From Methanosarcina sp. MTP4 (GTDB taxonomy: Archaea > Halobacteriota > Methanosarcinia > Methanosarcinales > Methanosarcinaceae), in the NCBI RefSeq assembly GCF_000970045.1, contig NZ_CP009505.1, positions 2,938,808-3,002,807 of the forward strand: 64,000 nt of DNA, read 5' to 3'. Position 1 is the stretch's first letter, and every line of letters starts with the position of its first letter. Shown here in pieces: positions 34,967-45,333 of the stretch. The position numbers and the translations under genes were made by a program. The notes under the pieces are model-generated. The model was given only the letters and a program-made list of their open reading frames with translations. It had not been told where the DNA came from and did no database searches.

Positions 34967-37576
34967 ATGACGGAATCGGAAATTCCAAAAGAATATAACC
35001 CTCATGAAGTTGAACCGAAATGGATGGAGCAGTGGAACCTCTCCATGTACCACTTCAACTGGGGAGAAGACTCCCGCCCCCAGTATATCATTGATACCCC
35101 CCCACCATATCCCACAGGCAACTTCCACATCGGAAACGCCCTTAACTGGTGCTATATCGACTTTGTCGCCCGCTATAAGAGGATGCGCGGGTATAACGTT
35201 ATGTTTCCCCAGGGCTGGGACTGCCACGGGCTGCCTACCGAAGTAAAGGTTGAAGAAATCCACGGAATTACGAAAAACCAGGTCCCAAGAGCGGAATTCC
35301 GTAAGATGTGCCGGGAACTTACTGCCGGAAACATCGATAAGATGCGCCAGACCATGCTGCGCCTGGGCTTCTCCGTGGACTGGAGCAACGAATTCGTCAC
35401 CATGGAACCCGAGTACTTCGTAAAGACCCAGAAGTCCTTTGTCAAAATGTACAACGGCGGGCATATCTACCATGAAGAACACCCGGTCAACTGGTGCCCG
35501 CGCTGTGAAACTGCCATCGCTTTTGCGGAAGTCGAGTACGAAGCAGGGCAGACAAAGCTGAACTTCGTCCACTTCGATAAGGTCGACATCGCCACCACCA
35601 GGCCCGAACTCATGGCTGCCTGTGTGGCTGTGGCCGTTCACCCAGAAGACGAGCGTTATAAAGAGTTCGTGGGAAAAACGATCAAAGTTCCCCTCTTCGG
35701 GCAGGAAGTTCCCCTAATCACAGACGACGCAGTCGAATCCGGGTTCGGGACAGGCGCAGTTATGATCTGTACCTTCGGGGACAAGCAGGACGTACGCTGG
35801 TGGACCAAGCATCACCTCCCCCTTATCAAAGCCATCGACAAAGAAGGAAAGATGACAAAAGCAGCAGGCAAGTACGAAGGCCTGGGTCTTAAGGAGTGCA
35901 GGCAGGTTGTCATCGAGGACCTTAAGTCCGAAGGCTTCATCTACGACCAGAAACCCCTGGACCAGAATGTAGGACTCTGCTGGCGCTGCAGCACACCCAT
36001 TGAAATCCTTTCCGAGCCCCAGTGGTTTGTCAAGATCAACCAGAAAGGCATCCTGGAAAAAGCCGACGAGATAGAGTGGGTCCCCGAGTACATGAAGGTC
36101 AGGCTTGAGAACTGGACAGGGACCATGGAATGGGACTGGTGCATTTCCAGGCAGAGGATCTTTGCAACCCCTATTCCCATCTGGTACTGCAAACATTGCG
36201 GGGAAGTAATGATCGCCGAGGAAAGCTGGCTCCCGATCGACCCCAATGAAAACGTACCAAAGAGAGCCTGTACCTGCGGCTCCACGGAGTTTGAGCCTGA
36301 AACCGATGTGCTGGACACCTGGATGGACTCGTCTATCACCGCACTGCACGTATCGGGCTGGGAAAGCGACCGGGAACTGCGGCTTCCGACCCAGATCCGC
36401 CCCCAGGGGCATGACATCATCCGGACCTGGGCTTTTTACACGATCCTCAGGAGTCTGGCCCTGGAAGGCAAAAGGCCCTGGGACTCCATCGTGGTCAACG
36501 GGATGGTGCTCGGCCCGGATGGGCACAAGATGAGCAAGTCGCTTGGAAACGTTATCTCTCCCGAAGAAGTTCTCAAGGACTACAGTGCTGATGCCTTCAG
36601 GCAGTGGGGTGCCGTTGGCGGCTCCACCGGTTCGGACGTTATGTTCAGGTGGAAGGATGTGGTCTCAGCTTCCAGGTTCCTCCAGAAGATGTGGAGCATC
36701 TACCGCTTCTCCATGTCCCACCTGAAAGAATTCGGGTCTGAAGACGCTGAGAACTTCCAGACAGAAAACCTGCTAGCAATCGACAGGTGGCTCTTGAGCA
36801 AACTGAACAGGCTCGTACAGAGCTCCACAGAAGAAATGGACGGCTACCAGTTCGATTCCACCTTCAAGGCCATCAGGGGTTTTGCCTGGGAAGTCCTTGC
36901 TGACAACTACCTGGAACTTGTGAAAGGCAGGCTCTACGGCGACGAGCCCGAAGGCAAGAAAGCCGCACAGTACGTGCTCTACAGGACAACGGACACCCTC
37001 TCCCGCCTGCTCGCACCCTTCGTCCCCTTCTTCGCAGAAGAGCTCTACTCCAGACTCGGCAGGGAAAGCGTCCACACACAGCCCTGGCCTGAAGCGGACG
37101 AAAGCCTGATCAGCAAGGAATTCGAAGCTGCAGGAGAACTTATCAAAGACATCACGAGTGAAGTCCGCAGGTACAAGTCGGACCGGAAAATTGCCCTGAA
37201 CGCCCCCCTGAAGAAGATTGAGCTCTATAACGCAAACATCGACACAGGAGACATTACAGGCGCCACGAACACGGAAGTAGAACTGATCGAAGGCGCTCCT
37301 TCTTTCGAACACGTGCCCGTAGAAGTCAAACCGGACATGGGTATCCTGGGCCCCAGGTTCAGGAAAGAAGCAGGAGCAATCGTAAAAGCCCTCAAAGCAG
37401 CAGACCCTGCAGTTATTGAGGAACAGGCAGCCTCCGGAAAAATCGTTGTGGACGTAAACGGAGAAACAATCGAACTCGAGCCCGAAGCCGTTGAGATAAG
37501 GAAAGAAGTTATTTCCGCCGGCAGGGAAGTCGACGTCCTTGACGTCAACGGGGTTGTTGTTGTAATCGTCAGGTAA
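34967..37576 (+). CDS. valS: Valyl-tRNA synthetase
   Basis: An 869-aa class Ia aminoacyl-tRNA synthetase. The HIGH motif is [17 protein letters not shown] (near residue 45), the KMSKS loop is [11 protein letters not shown] (near 525), and the editing (CP1) domain contains TTRPEL. A zinc-ribbon pair is visible (CKHCGE...CTCGS). The anticodon-binding helical domain follows from about 600. The C-terminal 120 residues replace the coiled-coil tail of bacterial enzymes, as usual for archaea. ATG 34967 is preceded by GGAGTG. Monocistronic. Confidence 0.97.
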   Translation: MTESEIPKEYNPHEVEPKWMEQWNLSMYHFNWGEDSRPQYIIDTPPPYPTGNFHIGNALNWCYIDFVARYKRMRGYNVMFPQGWDCHGLPTEVKVEEIHGITKNQVPRAEFRKMCRELTAGNIDKMRQTMLRLGFSVDWSNEFVTMEPEYFVKTQKSFVKMYNGGHIYHEEHPVNWCPRCETAIAFAEVEYEAGQTKLNFVHFDKVDIATTRPELMAACVAVAVHPEDERYKEFVGKTIKVPLFGQEVPLITDDAVESGFGTGAVMICTFGDKQDVRWWTKHHLPLIKAIDKEGKMTKAAGKYEGLGLKECRQVVIEDLKSEGFIYDQKPLDQNVGLCWRCSTPIEILSEPQWFVKINQKGILEKADEIEWVPEYMKVRLENWTGTMEWDWCISRQRIFATPIPIWYCKHCGEVMIAEESWLPIDPNENVPKRACTCGSTEFEPETDVLDTWMDSSITALHVSGWESDRELRLPTQIRPQGHDIIRTWAFYTILRSLALEGKRPWDSIVVNGMVLGPDGHKMSKSLGNVISPEEVLKDYSADAFRQWGAVGGSTGSDVMFRWKDVVSASRFLQKMWSIYRFSMSHLKEFGSEDAENFQTENLLAIDRWLLSKLNRLVQSSTEEMDGYQFDSTFKAIRGFAWEVLADNYLELVKGRLYGDEPEGKKAAQYVLYRTTDTLSRLLAPFVPFFAEELYSRLGRESVHTQPWPEADESLISKEFEAAGELIKDITSEVRRYKSDRKIALNAPLKKIELYNANIDTGDITGATNTEVELIEGAPSFEHVPVEVKPDMGILGPRFRKEAGAIVKALKAADPAVIEEQAASGKIVVDVNGETIELEPEAVEIRKEVISAGREVDVLDVNGVVVVIVR

Positions 37577-38441
37577 GCTCCGGCTTACCTCCCCTTTAAT
37601 TTTTAAAAAATGAATTTTTTGTGATATAATTTTGCAGCTTTTACCGGAACTCTCCGGGATCATCATCATTTGCTTTTCTTCATTTGCTCTTTTTCAGATC
37701 GTTTTTGTTCAGGCTGTTTTTCATTTGCTTTTTATCAGAGAGGTTTTGTTCAGGTTGTTTTTGATTAAGTTCAATTATTTCAATTGCCTCTTTTCTTTAA
37801 TTTCAATTTTTATAACACCCATTATTTCATTGAACTAATTATAAGTTAAGTAAATTAATAGTAGTTTATCAATATCATAGTAGTTTATTTAGATAACTCA
37901 TTTTATATATACCTAAAAAAATTATGAATCTGCCCTGCTTATCAAGAACCCGATAAAGAAATATTCATACAATATCAAAAGGGTGAAGCCCAATATCGCA
38001 CCCATTGAAAAAAGAGATTAACGAAGAACGATCGTGAATAATATACTAAAAAAGATTAGACATTTAGGGGAGAATGCATAGTATATAAAGTTTGTGATAA
38101 TAAAGATAGATATATAAAATGACTCATGAAAATATAAAGTTTATAGCATTGATAAATAAGATTACAAAGATTTGCATGACACTGTTTTTAGAGTAAAAAG
38201 TAAAAGATATAATAAAAAATTTCTTATTATTCTTGAAATTATTTTTAAGAAAAGGTAAAAAGGATTATTATAATAATGTTATTTTAGTAAACATTTATAT
38301 ATTGAAAAAAATATAGAGGTTGGTGCACAAACCTAATAATTTTTTAATATATACATGCGGGAAGACATATATAAAAAAACTAATAACCCGCACATGCATG
38401 AAAAAAATAAAAAACTATATAGAGAAAAAAGGTGTATGCTA
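37577..38441. other. Long AT-rich region upstream of the first archaellum operon
   Basis: 865 bases. T-tracts follow valS, then a TTTTTGTTCAGG(T/C)TGTTTTTC-type short repeat (37697-37765), and then very AT-rich DNA with many TATA-like motifs. No gene is visible. Its length and composition suit a regulatory region for the archaellum operon. Confidence 0.5.
38294..38301 (+). promoter_or_regulatory. Candidate TATA box of archaellum operon 1
   Basis: TTTATATA about 140 bases before the archaellin start would give a transcript with a leader of roughly 115 bases. Other TATA-like motifs lie nearby, so the choice is tentative. Confidence 0.35.
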
Positions 38442-39038
38442 ATGAAGTTTAACAAATTATTCGGCAGATTTGGAAAGGATGAAAAAGCCTTCACAGGGCT
38501 TGAATCCGCAATCGTTCTGACCGCTTTCATCGTCGTGGCAGCAGTCTTCTCCTACGTAGTGCTCGGTGCAGGTTTCTCCACCTCCGACACAGCAAAAGCA
38601 ACCGTTGATGAAGGTATCAAGCAGGCAACCTCCTCCATCGAACTCGCTGGAGACGTAATCGGTGTAGAAGGAAGCACCGACAACACCCTCGACAACCTTC
38701 TCGTAACCATCCAGCTCACCGCCGGGCAGGCCCCCGTTGACATTGGAGAGAACAGCACAGATGACATGCTTGTTGTCTCTTACTGGGACGCCGGGCTCTA
38801 TGAATCCAATGTAACCTGGAGCAAGACTTTCATTGGAGACAATGATGGAGACAAGGTTCTCGAACAGCACGAAAAGGTTGAACTCAACATTACTGTCCCG
38901 GACAGTGCCAAGTTACAGACAGCAGATGATGCTGTGAACAGAGAGTTCAAGCTTGAGGTAAAGCCCAAGATCGGTGCAACCCTCCCGGTAACAAGGACAA
39001 CACCTTTCGACCTTGACGCCTTCACAGTAATTATGTAA
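38442..39038 (+). CDS. flaB: Archaellin (archaeal flagellin) 1
   Basis: A 198-aa filament subunit. It has a class III signal peptide: basic leader MKFNKLFGRFGKDEKAFTG, processed after Gly before LESAIVLTAF, followed by the hydrophobic alpha-helix that forms the filament core. Three N-glycosylation sequons (NST, NVT, NIT) suit the glycosylated archaellins of this group. ATG 38442 is taken because AAAAAGGTG lies seven bases upstream. An ATG at 38436 is less well placed. First gene of operon 1, followed by a hairpin plus T-run. Confidence 0.96.
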   Translation: MKFNKLFGRFGKDEKAFTGLESAIVLTAFIVVAAVFSYVVLGAGFSTSDTAKATVDEGIKQATSSIELAGDVIGVEGSTDNTLDNLLVTIQLTAGQAPVDIGENSTDDMLVVSYWDAGLYESNVTWSKTFIGDNDGDKVLEQHEKVELNITVPDSAKLQTADDAVNREFKLEVKPKIGATLPVTRTTPFDLDAFTVIM

Positions 39039-39046
39039 ATGTAAAA

Positions 39047-39076
39047 GGGGGATTAACCCCCAACCCTTTCTTTTTT
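39047..39076 (+). terminator. Hairpin and T-run between archaellin and the rest of operon 1
   Basis: GGGGG ATTAA CCCCC (39047-39061) then a pyrimidine run with TTTTTT. The same arrangement follows the second archaellin gene. It is a likely partial terminator or 3' stabiliser that raises archaellin mRNA over the downstream genes. Confidence 0.6.
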
Positions 39077-39089
39077 ATGAGGTACGGCC

Positions 39090-39935
39090 ATGGAAATTGA
39101 GGACAGAGTCGCAACCCTGGAAACCGAATTCAAAATCATCAAAGGGGAAATCAAAGCCTTGCTCCTGGATGTCCGGGAGACGGTCAATGACATGGAAAAC
39201 CCCTTCCGAAGCCCGGGACAGGCAATAGGAAATATGGCCGGGATGAGAGAAAAATTACCGGAAACAAACAGGTTTCCTGCAATTGAAAATCCCCAAATAA
39301 AAGAGATTCCGGCTGCAGAAGATATTGAAGATATGATTAACGAGGAAAACGAAGAAGTCTCCGAAGCAAAAGCGTTACCTATCGAGGAAAAATTTAGTGC
39401 AGTTGAAGTGAAGAAGTTCAGACTTGAAAATCCTGAAGATGAAAAAACTGAAAGCCAGCTTGAAATTCAGGAAATGCCTCAGGAGCCAGCACCGAAAGTT
39501 CCGAAAATCGCAGAGGGGCCTGAGATTCAGGAAGAACAGGCAAAACAGGCAGAACCCGAAGGAACACACCAGGAGGTTCCGAAGATTACAATAGAAAACG
39601 GAATCAACACCTATACCCTTGTAGGGCTGATGAGGTGGACCGATTACACACTCAGTACTGTAGGCAGGAAGAAGCTTGAGGAGGTCCTGGAACTCTATGC
39701 CCTTACCGGACAACTTTCAGAGAATGCAAAAAATGTCATAATGAACATTGCAAAACTCTCCACAGCCGATGTGCTTGAAGATAGCCAGGCAACAATGAAA
39801 GACAACATTACCGTAATATCCCAGTTAAACGAAATCCTGAACCCAGGGGAATCCGGTCAGAATACGCAAAGCTTCTACGATAAAAGTTCCCGGAACGGAG
39901 AAGGAAGCAAGCAAAATGGACTGTCATTAAACTGA
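39090..39935 (+). CDS. Archaellum cytosolic protein ArlD/E
   Basis: A 281-aa cytoplasmic protein. The N-terminal 40 residues form a short coiled coil (EIEDRVATLETEFKIIKGEI). An acidic, Gln/Glu/Pro-rich linker follows. The C-terminal domain from about 165 matches the archaeal FlaD/FlaE family (LVGLMRWTDYTLSTVGRKKL, then VLELYALTGQLSENAKNVI). FlaC/D/E proteins link the motor to chemotaxis switching. No separate FlaC gene is present in this cluster. GAGGTAC precedes the ATG. Confidence 0.9.
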   Translation: MEIEDRVATLETEFKIIKGEIKALLLDVRETVNDMENPFRSPGQAIGNMAGMREKLPETNRFPAIENPQIKEIPAAEDIEDMINEENEEVSEAKALPIEEKFSAVEVKKFRLENPEDEKTESQLEIQEMPQEPAPKVPKIAEGPEIQEEQAKQAEPEGTHQEVPKITIENGINTYTLVGLMRWTDYTLSTVGRKKLEEVLELYALTGQLSENAKNVIMNIAKLSTADVLEDSQATMKDNITVISQLNEILNPGESGQNTQSFYDKSSRNGEGSKQNGLSLN

Positions 39936-39946
39936 TATGATACGCC

Positions 39947-40435
39947 ATGAGTGGAGAAACGATAAGTACTGCGATTATCACGATAGCATCCGTCATCTGT
40001 GCTGCTGGATTCGTAGCTGCAGTAACCCCGTCAATTCTCAGCGCGGGAGATCCGGTAGTAAGCTCCACAAATATCCTCAAGGATCAAATTGACACGAACA
40101 TAAAGATCATTCATGCAGCCAGCAACCCGGAAGGCACGGAAGTATACATCTGGATAAAGAATGTAGGGAATAATCATATCTCTCCAAACCTCGTCGACAA
40201 TTCGGACCTCTTTTTCGGGGAAAGCGGGAATTTTATGAGGATCCCTTATGACGAAACTGGAACTGGAGTTCCGGGCTGGAGATATTCAATCGAAAACGGC
40301 GGTACAGGGGAGTGGCAGAAGAGTGACACGATCAAGATCACGGTCAGGACTTCGGTAAGCTCGGGAAACGAATATTTTATCAAATTTATTACTTACAACG
40401 GCGTCTCGGATGAAGACTATTTTGCGGTGTCCTGA
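39947..40435 (+). CDS. flaF: Archaellum stator protein ArlF
   Basis: A 162-aa protein with one N-terminal TM helix (STAIITIASVICAAGFVAAV) and a beta-sandwich beyond it (EVYIWIKNVGNNHISP). FlaF binds the S-layer and, with FlaG, forms the stator that anchors the archaellum. It abuts the next gene: its TGA (40433-40435) is directly followed by the GTG of arlG. Confidence 0.92.
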   Translation: MSGETISTAIITIASVICAAGFVAAVTPSILSAGDPVVSSTNILKDQIDTNIKIIHAASNPEGTEVYIWIKNVGNNHISPNLVDNSDLFFGESGNFMRIPYDETGTGVPGWRYSIENGGTGEWQKSDTIKITVRTSVSSGNEYFIKFITYNGVSDEDYFAVS

Positions 40436-40951
40436 GTGGGTTTCGGAACAATAATTTCGTCGGCAATAGCTATAGCACTTATTCTGTCCGCATCCTATGT
40501 CTGTGTGCAGGGAGGGATTTACATGGTCGACACACTTTCAGGGTCAATCAAAGAGATGCAGGACAGTAACAACGAAATCCTCAGGACAGATATTGAAATA
40601 GAAAATATCAGCACAAACGGGGTTTTCATCAACGCAGTGGTAAGGAATACCGGCAAGGTGAAAATACGGGAATTCGAGAGCATGGACGTTATCGTCCACT
40701 ACAACGCCTCAGGGACCATGAAAACCATCTGGGTCCCCTATCTTAAAGGCACGGAGCCGGCAGAAAACAGCTGGGTTGTGAGGGATATCACCCGGGACGC
40801 AATAAATCCCGGAATCTTTGACCCTGACGAAGAGATGGAAATAAGAATCAGGGTGAATACCGGGGAAGCTGTTCTCACAGACAGCCTGAATAACTGGATA
40901 CAAATAACAACCCCGAACGGGATTCATTCATCAAAGTATTTTAGAGGTTGA
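40436..40951 (+). CDS. flaG: Archaellum stator protein ArlG
   Basis: A 171-aa protein with an N-terminal TM helix (ISSAIAIALILSASYVCV) and an Ig-like extracellular domain (GVFINAVVRNTGKVKIREF). It polymerises and pairs with FlaF outside the membrane. It starts with GTG immediately after the arlF stop, so it is translationally coupled. A 12-bp repeat array lies directly behind its stop. Confidence 0.92.
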   Translation: MGFGTIISSAIAIALILSASYVCVQGGIYMVDTLSGSIKEMQDSNNEILRTDIEIENISTNGVFINAVVRNTGKVKIREFESMDVIVHYNASGTMKTIWVPYLKGTEPAENSWVVRDITRDAINPGIFDPDEEMEIRIRVNTGEAVLTDSLNNWIQITTPNGIHSSKYFRG

Positions 40952-40958
40952 GCACGGA

Positions 40959-41054
40959 TTCAAACAAAAGTTCAAACAAAAGTTCAAACAAAAATTCAAA
41001 CAAAAGTTCGGATAAAAGTTCGGATAAAAGCTCGGATAAAAGCTCGGATAAAAC
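40959..41054. repeat. 12-bp tandem repeat array inside archaellum operon 1
   Basis: Eight units of 12 bp: first TTCAAACAAAAG, then TTCGGATAAAAG and CTCGGATAAAAG variants. It begins eight bases after the arlG stop and fills most of the gap to arlH. The matching gap in operon 2 has no such array. Confidence 0.94.
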
Positions 41055-41249
41055 TCTTCGGGACTATGGAGAGAAGAAAGAAACCAGCCGAGGGGGAAGA
41101 GAGTAAAAATCTTCATACAATCCGGAAATTTTTCTTCCATGATAAATTAATAAATTAAAAATATATATAAAACCCCTGCACGGGGACGATCCCGGGCAGC
41201 AAGGAAAAACAAGAGAAAAAAGGAAATCCGGACAAATCCGGTGGTAGAC

Positions 41250-41984
41250 ATGGATGCGGGTAAAACGTACGGAAAAGACGACACCCTGGCGGACATCATA
41301 TCTTCCGGGAATTCTGAAATTGACAGCAAAATGGGAGGGGGAATCCCCGTATCGTCCCTGGGCTTAATAGAAGGGGCAAATGACAGCGGAAAATCAGTCC
41401 TTATGCAGCAGCTAATGAAGGGTGGACTTGACGGCCAGAAAAAAGTGCTCATGTTTACTACCGAAAACACCAACCGAAGCCTTCTAAAACAGATGGAAAG
41501 CCTGGCCCTGGATATTACGGATTATTACATTGTCGGAAGGGCAAAAATCTACCCTATTCAGGAGAACCTTGCAAAGGGAAACAGGGAAACCGCTGAAAAC
41601 CTCCTGCAGGTTATGCTGAAAACAATTGAAAGCTCCAGAGAAGACCTCATAATTATCGATTCATTAACCGTTTTCGTGGTCGACCTCCCAGAAAATGAAA
41701 TACTTGATTTTTTTACGAGATGTAAGAAACTCTGTGACCGGGGAAAAACCATCCTTATCACAGCTCACGGATATGCCTTTTCGGAGATGCTTCTCGTAAG
41801 GCTCCGTTCAATCTGCGATGTTCACCTCCACCTTAAAATAGAACAGATGGGAGAACAGCTTGTAAAAAGCATGGAAATCTCAAAGGTCCGGGGAGCCCAG
41901 AAAGCAACCGGAAACATCTTCAGTTTTGATATCAGACCCAATTTCGGATTCAAGATAATTCCAATTTCAAAAGCAAGGGCATAA
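41250..41984 (+). CDS. flaH: Archaellum motor ATP-binding protein ArlH
   Basis: A 244-aa RecA/KaiC-like protein. The Walker A-like loop is EGANDSGKSVLMQQ (near residue 45) and Walker B is DLIIIDSLTVFVVD. FlaH forms a ring that binds FlaI and regulates the switch between assembly and rotation. ATG 41250 follows GGTGG and is preferred over the in-frame GTG at 41241. The next gene starts 10 bases on. Confidence 0.93.
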   Translation: MDAGKTYGKDDTLADIISSGNSEIDSKMGGGIPVSSLGLIEGANDSGKSVLMQQLMKGGLDGQKKVLMFTTENTNRSLLKQMESLALDITDYYIVGRAKIYPIQENLAKGNRETAENLLQVMLKTIESSREDLIIIDSLTVFVVDLPENEILDFFTRCKKLCDRGKTILITAHGYAFSEMLLVRLRSICDVHLHLKIEQMGEQLVKSMEISKVRGAQKATGNIFSFDIRPNFGFKIIPISKARA

Positions 41985-41993
41985 GGTGGAAAA

Positions 41994-43745
41994 ATGGAGG
42001 AAGCTCTCTTCGAATCCGCGAATACACTCATAGAAGATGCGTCACAATGCGGTTTCTTCAGACTCCCGGACAACCTTTAGGAGTTTGTTCAGGAGGAAGA
42101 AAACCAGCATGTTCTGGGCTATATCCAGACCCTTCCTCTTGACAAAATCGGAGTCCCTACCTTTTATATGAAAATTACAAGGGCACTGAAAGGGCTCGAA
42201 CACCCTAACCTCATATATGCCGTGGATAACGGAGTCCCTATCCATATTTACCCTGACAGGGAGGATATAAGGGACTACTACGTGCCCATTGAGCCAACGC
42301 TTGGCCAGGATATAGAACGCCTCCTGATGGACCTGGAAGAGATATTCGTAGACCTTGTGGACGGCACCGAACTTGAAGCCGAAACCCCCGAAGAAAGGGA
42401 AACCCATCTGCTCGAACTTATTGAAAGGACCTGTGTGATAAGAGAGGATGGGGCCGAACAGAAAGGGACATGGTTTGATTTTTTAAACAAGGTCCTCAAA
42501 TACCTGAACCAGCTCTTCAAGCTCAAAAACATCGAAAAAATATACGTAACCCCCAGGGAATACCAGGCAATAAAGTATATCATCCTCCGGGACAAGGTCG
42601 GGCTGGGAGTACTCGAACCACTCCTCAAGGACCCCTATATAGAAGATATCAGCTGCAGCGGGCTCGGGCACATCTTTGTCGAACATAAGATATTTTCCGG
42701 CCTGAAAACAATGATCACGTTCAAGGATATGGGAGACCTCAATTCCTTCGTCGTTAAAGTTTCGGAAAAAATAGGAAAACCCATTACCTACCGGGACCCG
42801 ATTGTCGATGCCACCCTCCCGGACGGGTCAAGGATCAATATAGTTTTCGGGGAAGACGTCTCGAAAAGGGGTAGCAACTTTACGATCCGGAAGTTTGCAG
42901 GCACTCCGCTGTCCATCCTCGACCTGATAGAATTCGGGTCCCTTGACTACACCATAGCCGCATATCTCTGGATCCTGCTCAAACAGGGGATGAGCTGTTT
43001 CATTGCGGGGGAAACAGCATCAGGGAAAACCACTCTTCTAAATGCCCTTACAACCTTCCTCCCCCCCGACGGGAAAGTCGTGTCCATTGAAGACACCCCC
43101 GAACTGCAGGTCCCTCTCAAGAACTGGACGAGGGAGGTGACAAGGGCTTCCAGGGAAGAAAGCAACTCTGAAGTCTCGATGTTTGACCTCCTAAGGGCAG
43201 CCCTGCGTCAGCGCCCGAACGAGATCATGATCGGAGAAATCAGAGGTGTTGAAGGGAACATCGCTTTCCAGGCCATGCAGACAGGGCACCCGGTCATGTC
43301 TACCTTCCACGCATCGTCCGTTGAAAAGCTGATCCAGAGGATCACAGGAGACCCTATCAATGTCCCCAAGACCTACATGGACAACCTGAACCTGGTGATC
43401 TGCCAGAACGCCATCCACCTCCCTGGAAAAGGGATGATAAGGAGAGTGACCAGCGTAAACGAAATAGTCGGGTATGACCCTGTAAGCGACACATTCTCCT
43501 TTATTGAAGTGTTCCGCTGGGACTCTTCCACTGACAGTTTCGAATTTGTAGCAGACATGAACTCGTACCTCCTCGAAAACAGGATAGCCCCTAAACTCGG
43601 GATCCCCGAGAACCAGACCAAAAAAATATACAAGGACATCGAGCGCAGAGAGCGGATCCTGAGGAAGCTGCACGAGGCGAAAGTGACCGGATTTTATGAC
43701 CTTTTTGCAATGATGATCAAGATAGAGGAGGAGGGCCTGATCTAA
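41994..43745 (+). CDS. flaI: Archaellum motor ATPase ArlI with in-frame amber codon (possible pyrrolysine)
   Basis: A type II/IV secretion-type hexameric ATPase that drives archaellum assembly and rotation. Reading from ATG 41994 (SD AAGGTGG), codon 29 is TAG (42078-42080). The same frame then continues without a break for 554 codons. Around it, LPDNL-TAG-EFVQEEENQHVLGY matches LSPEF-K-EFVDREENRHILDY of the second ArlI, so UAG replaces a Lys codon. Walker A is GETASGKTTLLNAL, the Asp box has SIEDTPELQVP, and Walker B is IMIGEIRG. If UAG is not read, a re-start at ATG 42168 would give 525 aa lacking the N-terminal segment. Confidence 0.88.
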
Positions 43746-45214
43746 TGAAAGAAGATCAAAAGACCAGTGATGATATTTTCTTCCTCCTCACCTATATGAC
43801 AGCGATTTCCACAGCAGACATCCAGAGGGACAAAATCTTCAAATATGCCTCCGAAAGGGAAGAATATTCAATCGCCATCTATTTCAAAAAAATGCATATC
43901 CTTGCCGTGAAAATGGGGTATGAATACTCAAAAGCCTGCAAGCTGATCTCGAAAAAAATATCCAATAGTAACCTGAGCGATTTATTTGGTAGGATGGCAA
44001 CTGCTCTTGCTTCCGGAGAATCCGAGAAAGATTTTCTGATGAATGAAAGGGAAACGATGGGAGAGATATACTCCAACCAGTATGAAAACGACGTCGAATC
44101 CCTGAAAAAATGGACCGACGGGTACACCGCCCTCCTTGTTTCGGTTTCCCTTATCGTGACGATGCTACTAATCTCGACAATGATCTATGATATGGGAGAC
44201 GTAGAGGTTATGGCAGCCCTGGTCCTCTTCATTATGGTTTTCATCTGCGGCATGGGTATACTTATCCTATATGATTCGGCCCCCTCCGAGATCAAACTCC
44301 ACTCCCTGGAGCAAAAATCCAGGGAACAGCACATAGTAGCAGCTTTAAGCCTTATATTGCTCCCTCTGGGAGCCCTTGCAGTGGGAGTCCTTGTTTATGA
44401 AAATGTCCGGATCCCCTATATTTTCCTGACTGCAGCAGCATTCATGGCTCCCATAGGGATCGTGGGCATGATCGATGACCTGAAGATAGAACAGAGGGAC
44501 AAAAGCTTTCCCGCATTTGCAAAGAGCCTTGGTTCCCTTTCAGGGACCATGGGTGTCACTACCTCAACAGCAATGAAAAAACTTGACCGGGAAAGCGTCG
44601 GACACCTGGAACCTCTCATAGACAGGCTCTATACCAGGCTTACCCTTGACCTGGACCCGGACCTGTGCTGGGAAAAGTTCATAGGGGAAAGCGGCTCCGA
44701 ACTGATCAACAGGTGCACAAAAATTTACAATCATGCGGTCAACCTGGGAGGAGACCCTCTGGAAATAGGGAAAATTGTCTCTTCTTCGAGCCTTGCAATC
44801 GTCCTGCTCCGGATGAAACGAAAAATGGTCAGCAAGGGATTCATAGGCCTGAACGTGGTAATGCATGCCGTGATGACCGGTCTGCTCATATTCATTATTG
44901 AAATGATGAAAAAATTCAGTGAAGTCCTGACGCAGATGTACGATTCGCACTTTTCAGAGTTCCAGGGAGCAAGCAGTACGGCGGGACTTGGCATGAGCAT
45001 GTTCAGTGTAGGGAGTAATATAGATTTTTTGTATAAATTCACCATAGGGGCAATTATAATCCTTACAATCGCGGATTCCCTGGTCGTAAAAGTAGTGGAT
45101 GGAGGAGGAAACTACAAGATATATTTTTACGGAGCGGTCATGTGCCTTATTTCAGCCCTGATGATACTGGTCGTACCACTTTTTGTGGGAAAGATATTCT
45201 CCTTTGATTTTTAA
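43745..45214 (+). CDS. flaJ: Archaellum membrane platform protein ArlJ
   Basis: A 489-aa polytopic membrane protein of the T2SF/GspF-like family. Two TM clusters are visible (about residues 130-180 and 205-245) plus C-terminal TM helices (about 375-400 and 430-485), with cytoplasmic helical domains between. It forms the membrane base that FlaI drives. Its ATG overlaps the arlI stop by one base (TAATG). Confidence 0.94.
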   Translation: MKEDQKTSDDIFFLLTYMTAISTADIQRDKIFKYASEREEYSIAIYFKKMHILAVKMGYEYSKACKLISKKISNSNLSDLFGRMATALASGESEKDFLMNERETMGEIYSNQYENDVESLKKWTDGYTALLVSVSLIVTMLLISTMIYDMGDVEVMAALVLFIMVFICGMGILILYDSAPSEIKLHSLEQKSREQHIVAALSLILLPLGALAVGVLVYENVRIPYIFLTAAAFMAPIGIVGMIDDLKIEQRDKSFPAFAKSLGSLSGTMGVTTSTAMKKLDRESVGHLEPLIDRLYTRLTLDLDPDLCWEKFIGESGSELINRCTKIYNHAVNLGGDPLEIGKIVSSSSLAIVLLRMKRKMVSKGFIGLNVVMHAVMTGLLIFIIEMMKKFSEVLTQMYDSHFSEFQGASSTAGLGMSMFSVGSNIDFLYKFTIGAIIILTIADSLVVKVVDGGGNYKIYFYGAVMCLISALMILVVPLFVGKIFSFDF

Positions 45215-45333
45215 GAAATTTTGAAGAAAGAACCAGTGAAACGGTGTCTGCACTGGAAACCCCGGAGGCAGAATTACGGATCAGGAAAAGAGAGCTAAGG
45301 ATTTGCCAGCCACTGGAATAATGAGGTAAAAGT

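Noticed and set aside
35714-36526. 270-codon open frame antisense to valS
   Set aside because: Fully inside valS, which is complete with both class I motifs. No SD or family features.
41994-42200. Frameshift or misassembly at the start of arlI 1
   Set aside because: Frame is the same before and after (41994 and 42168 both fit), and the only anomaly is one TAG. A frameshift would not leave both sides aligned to the paralog.
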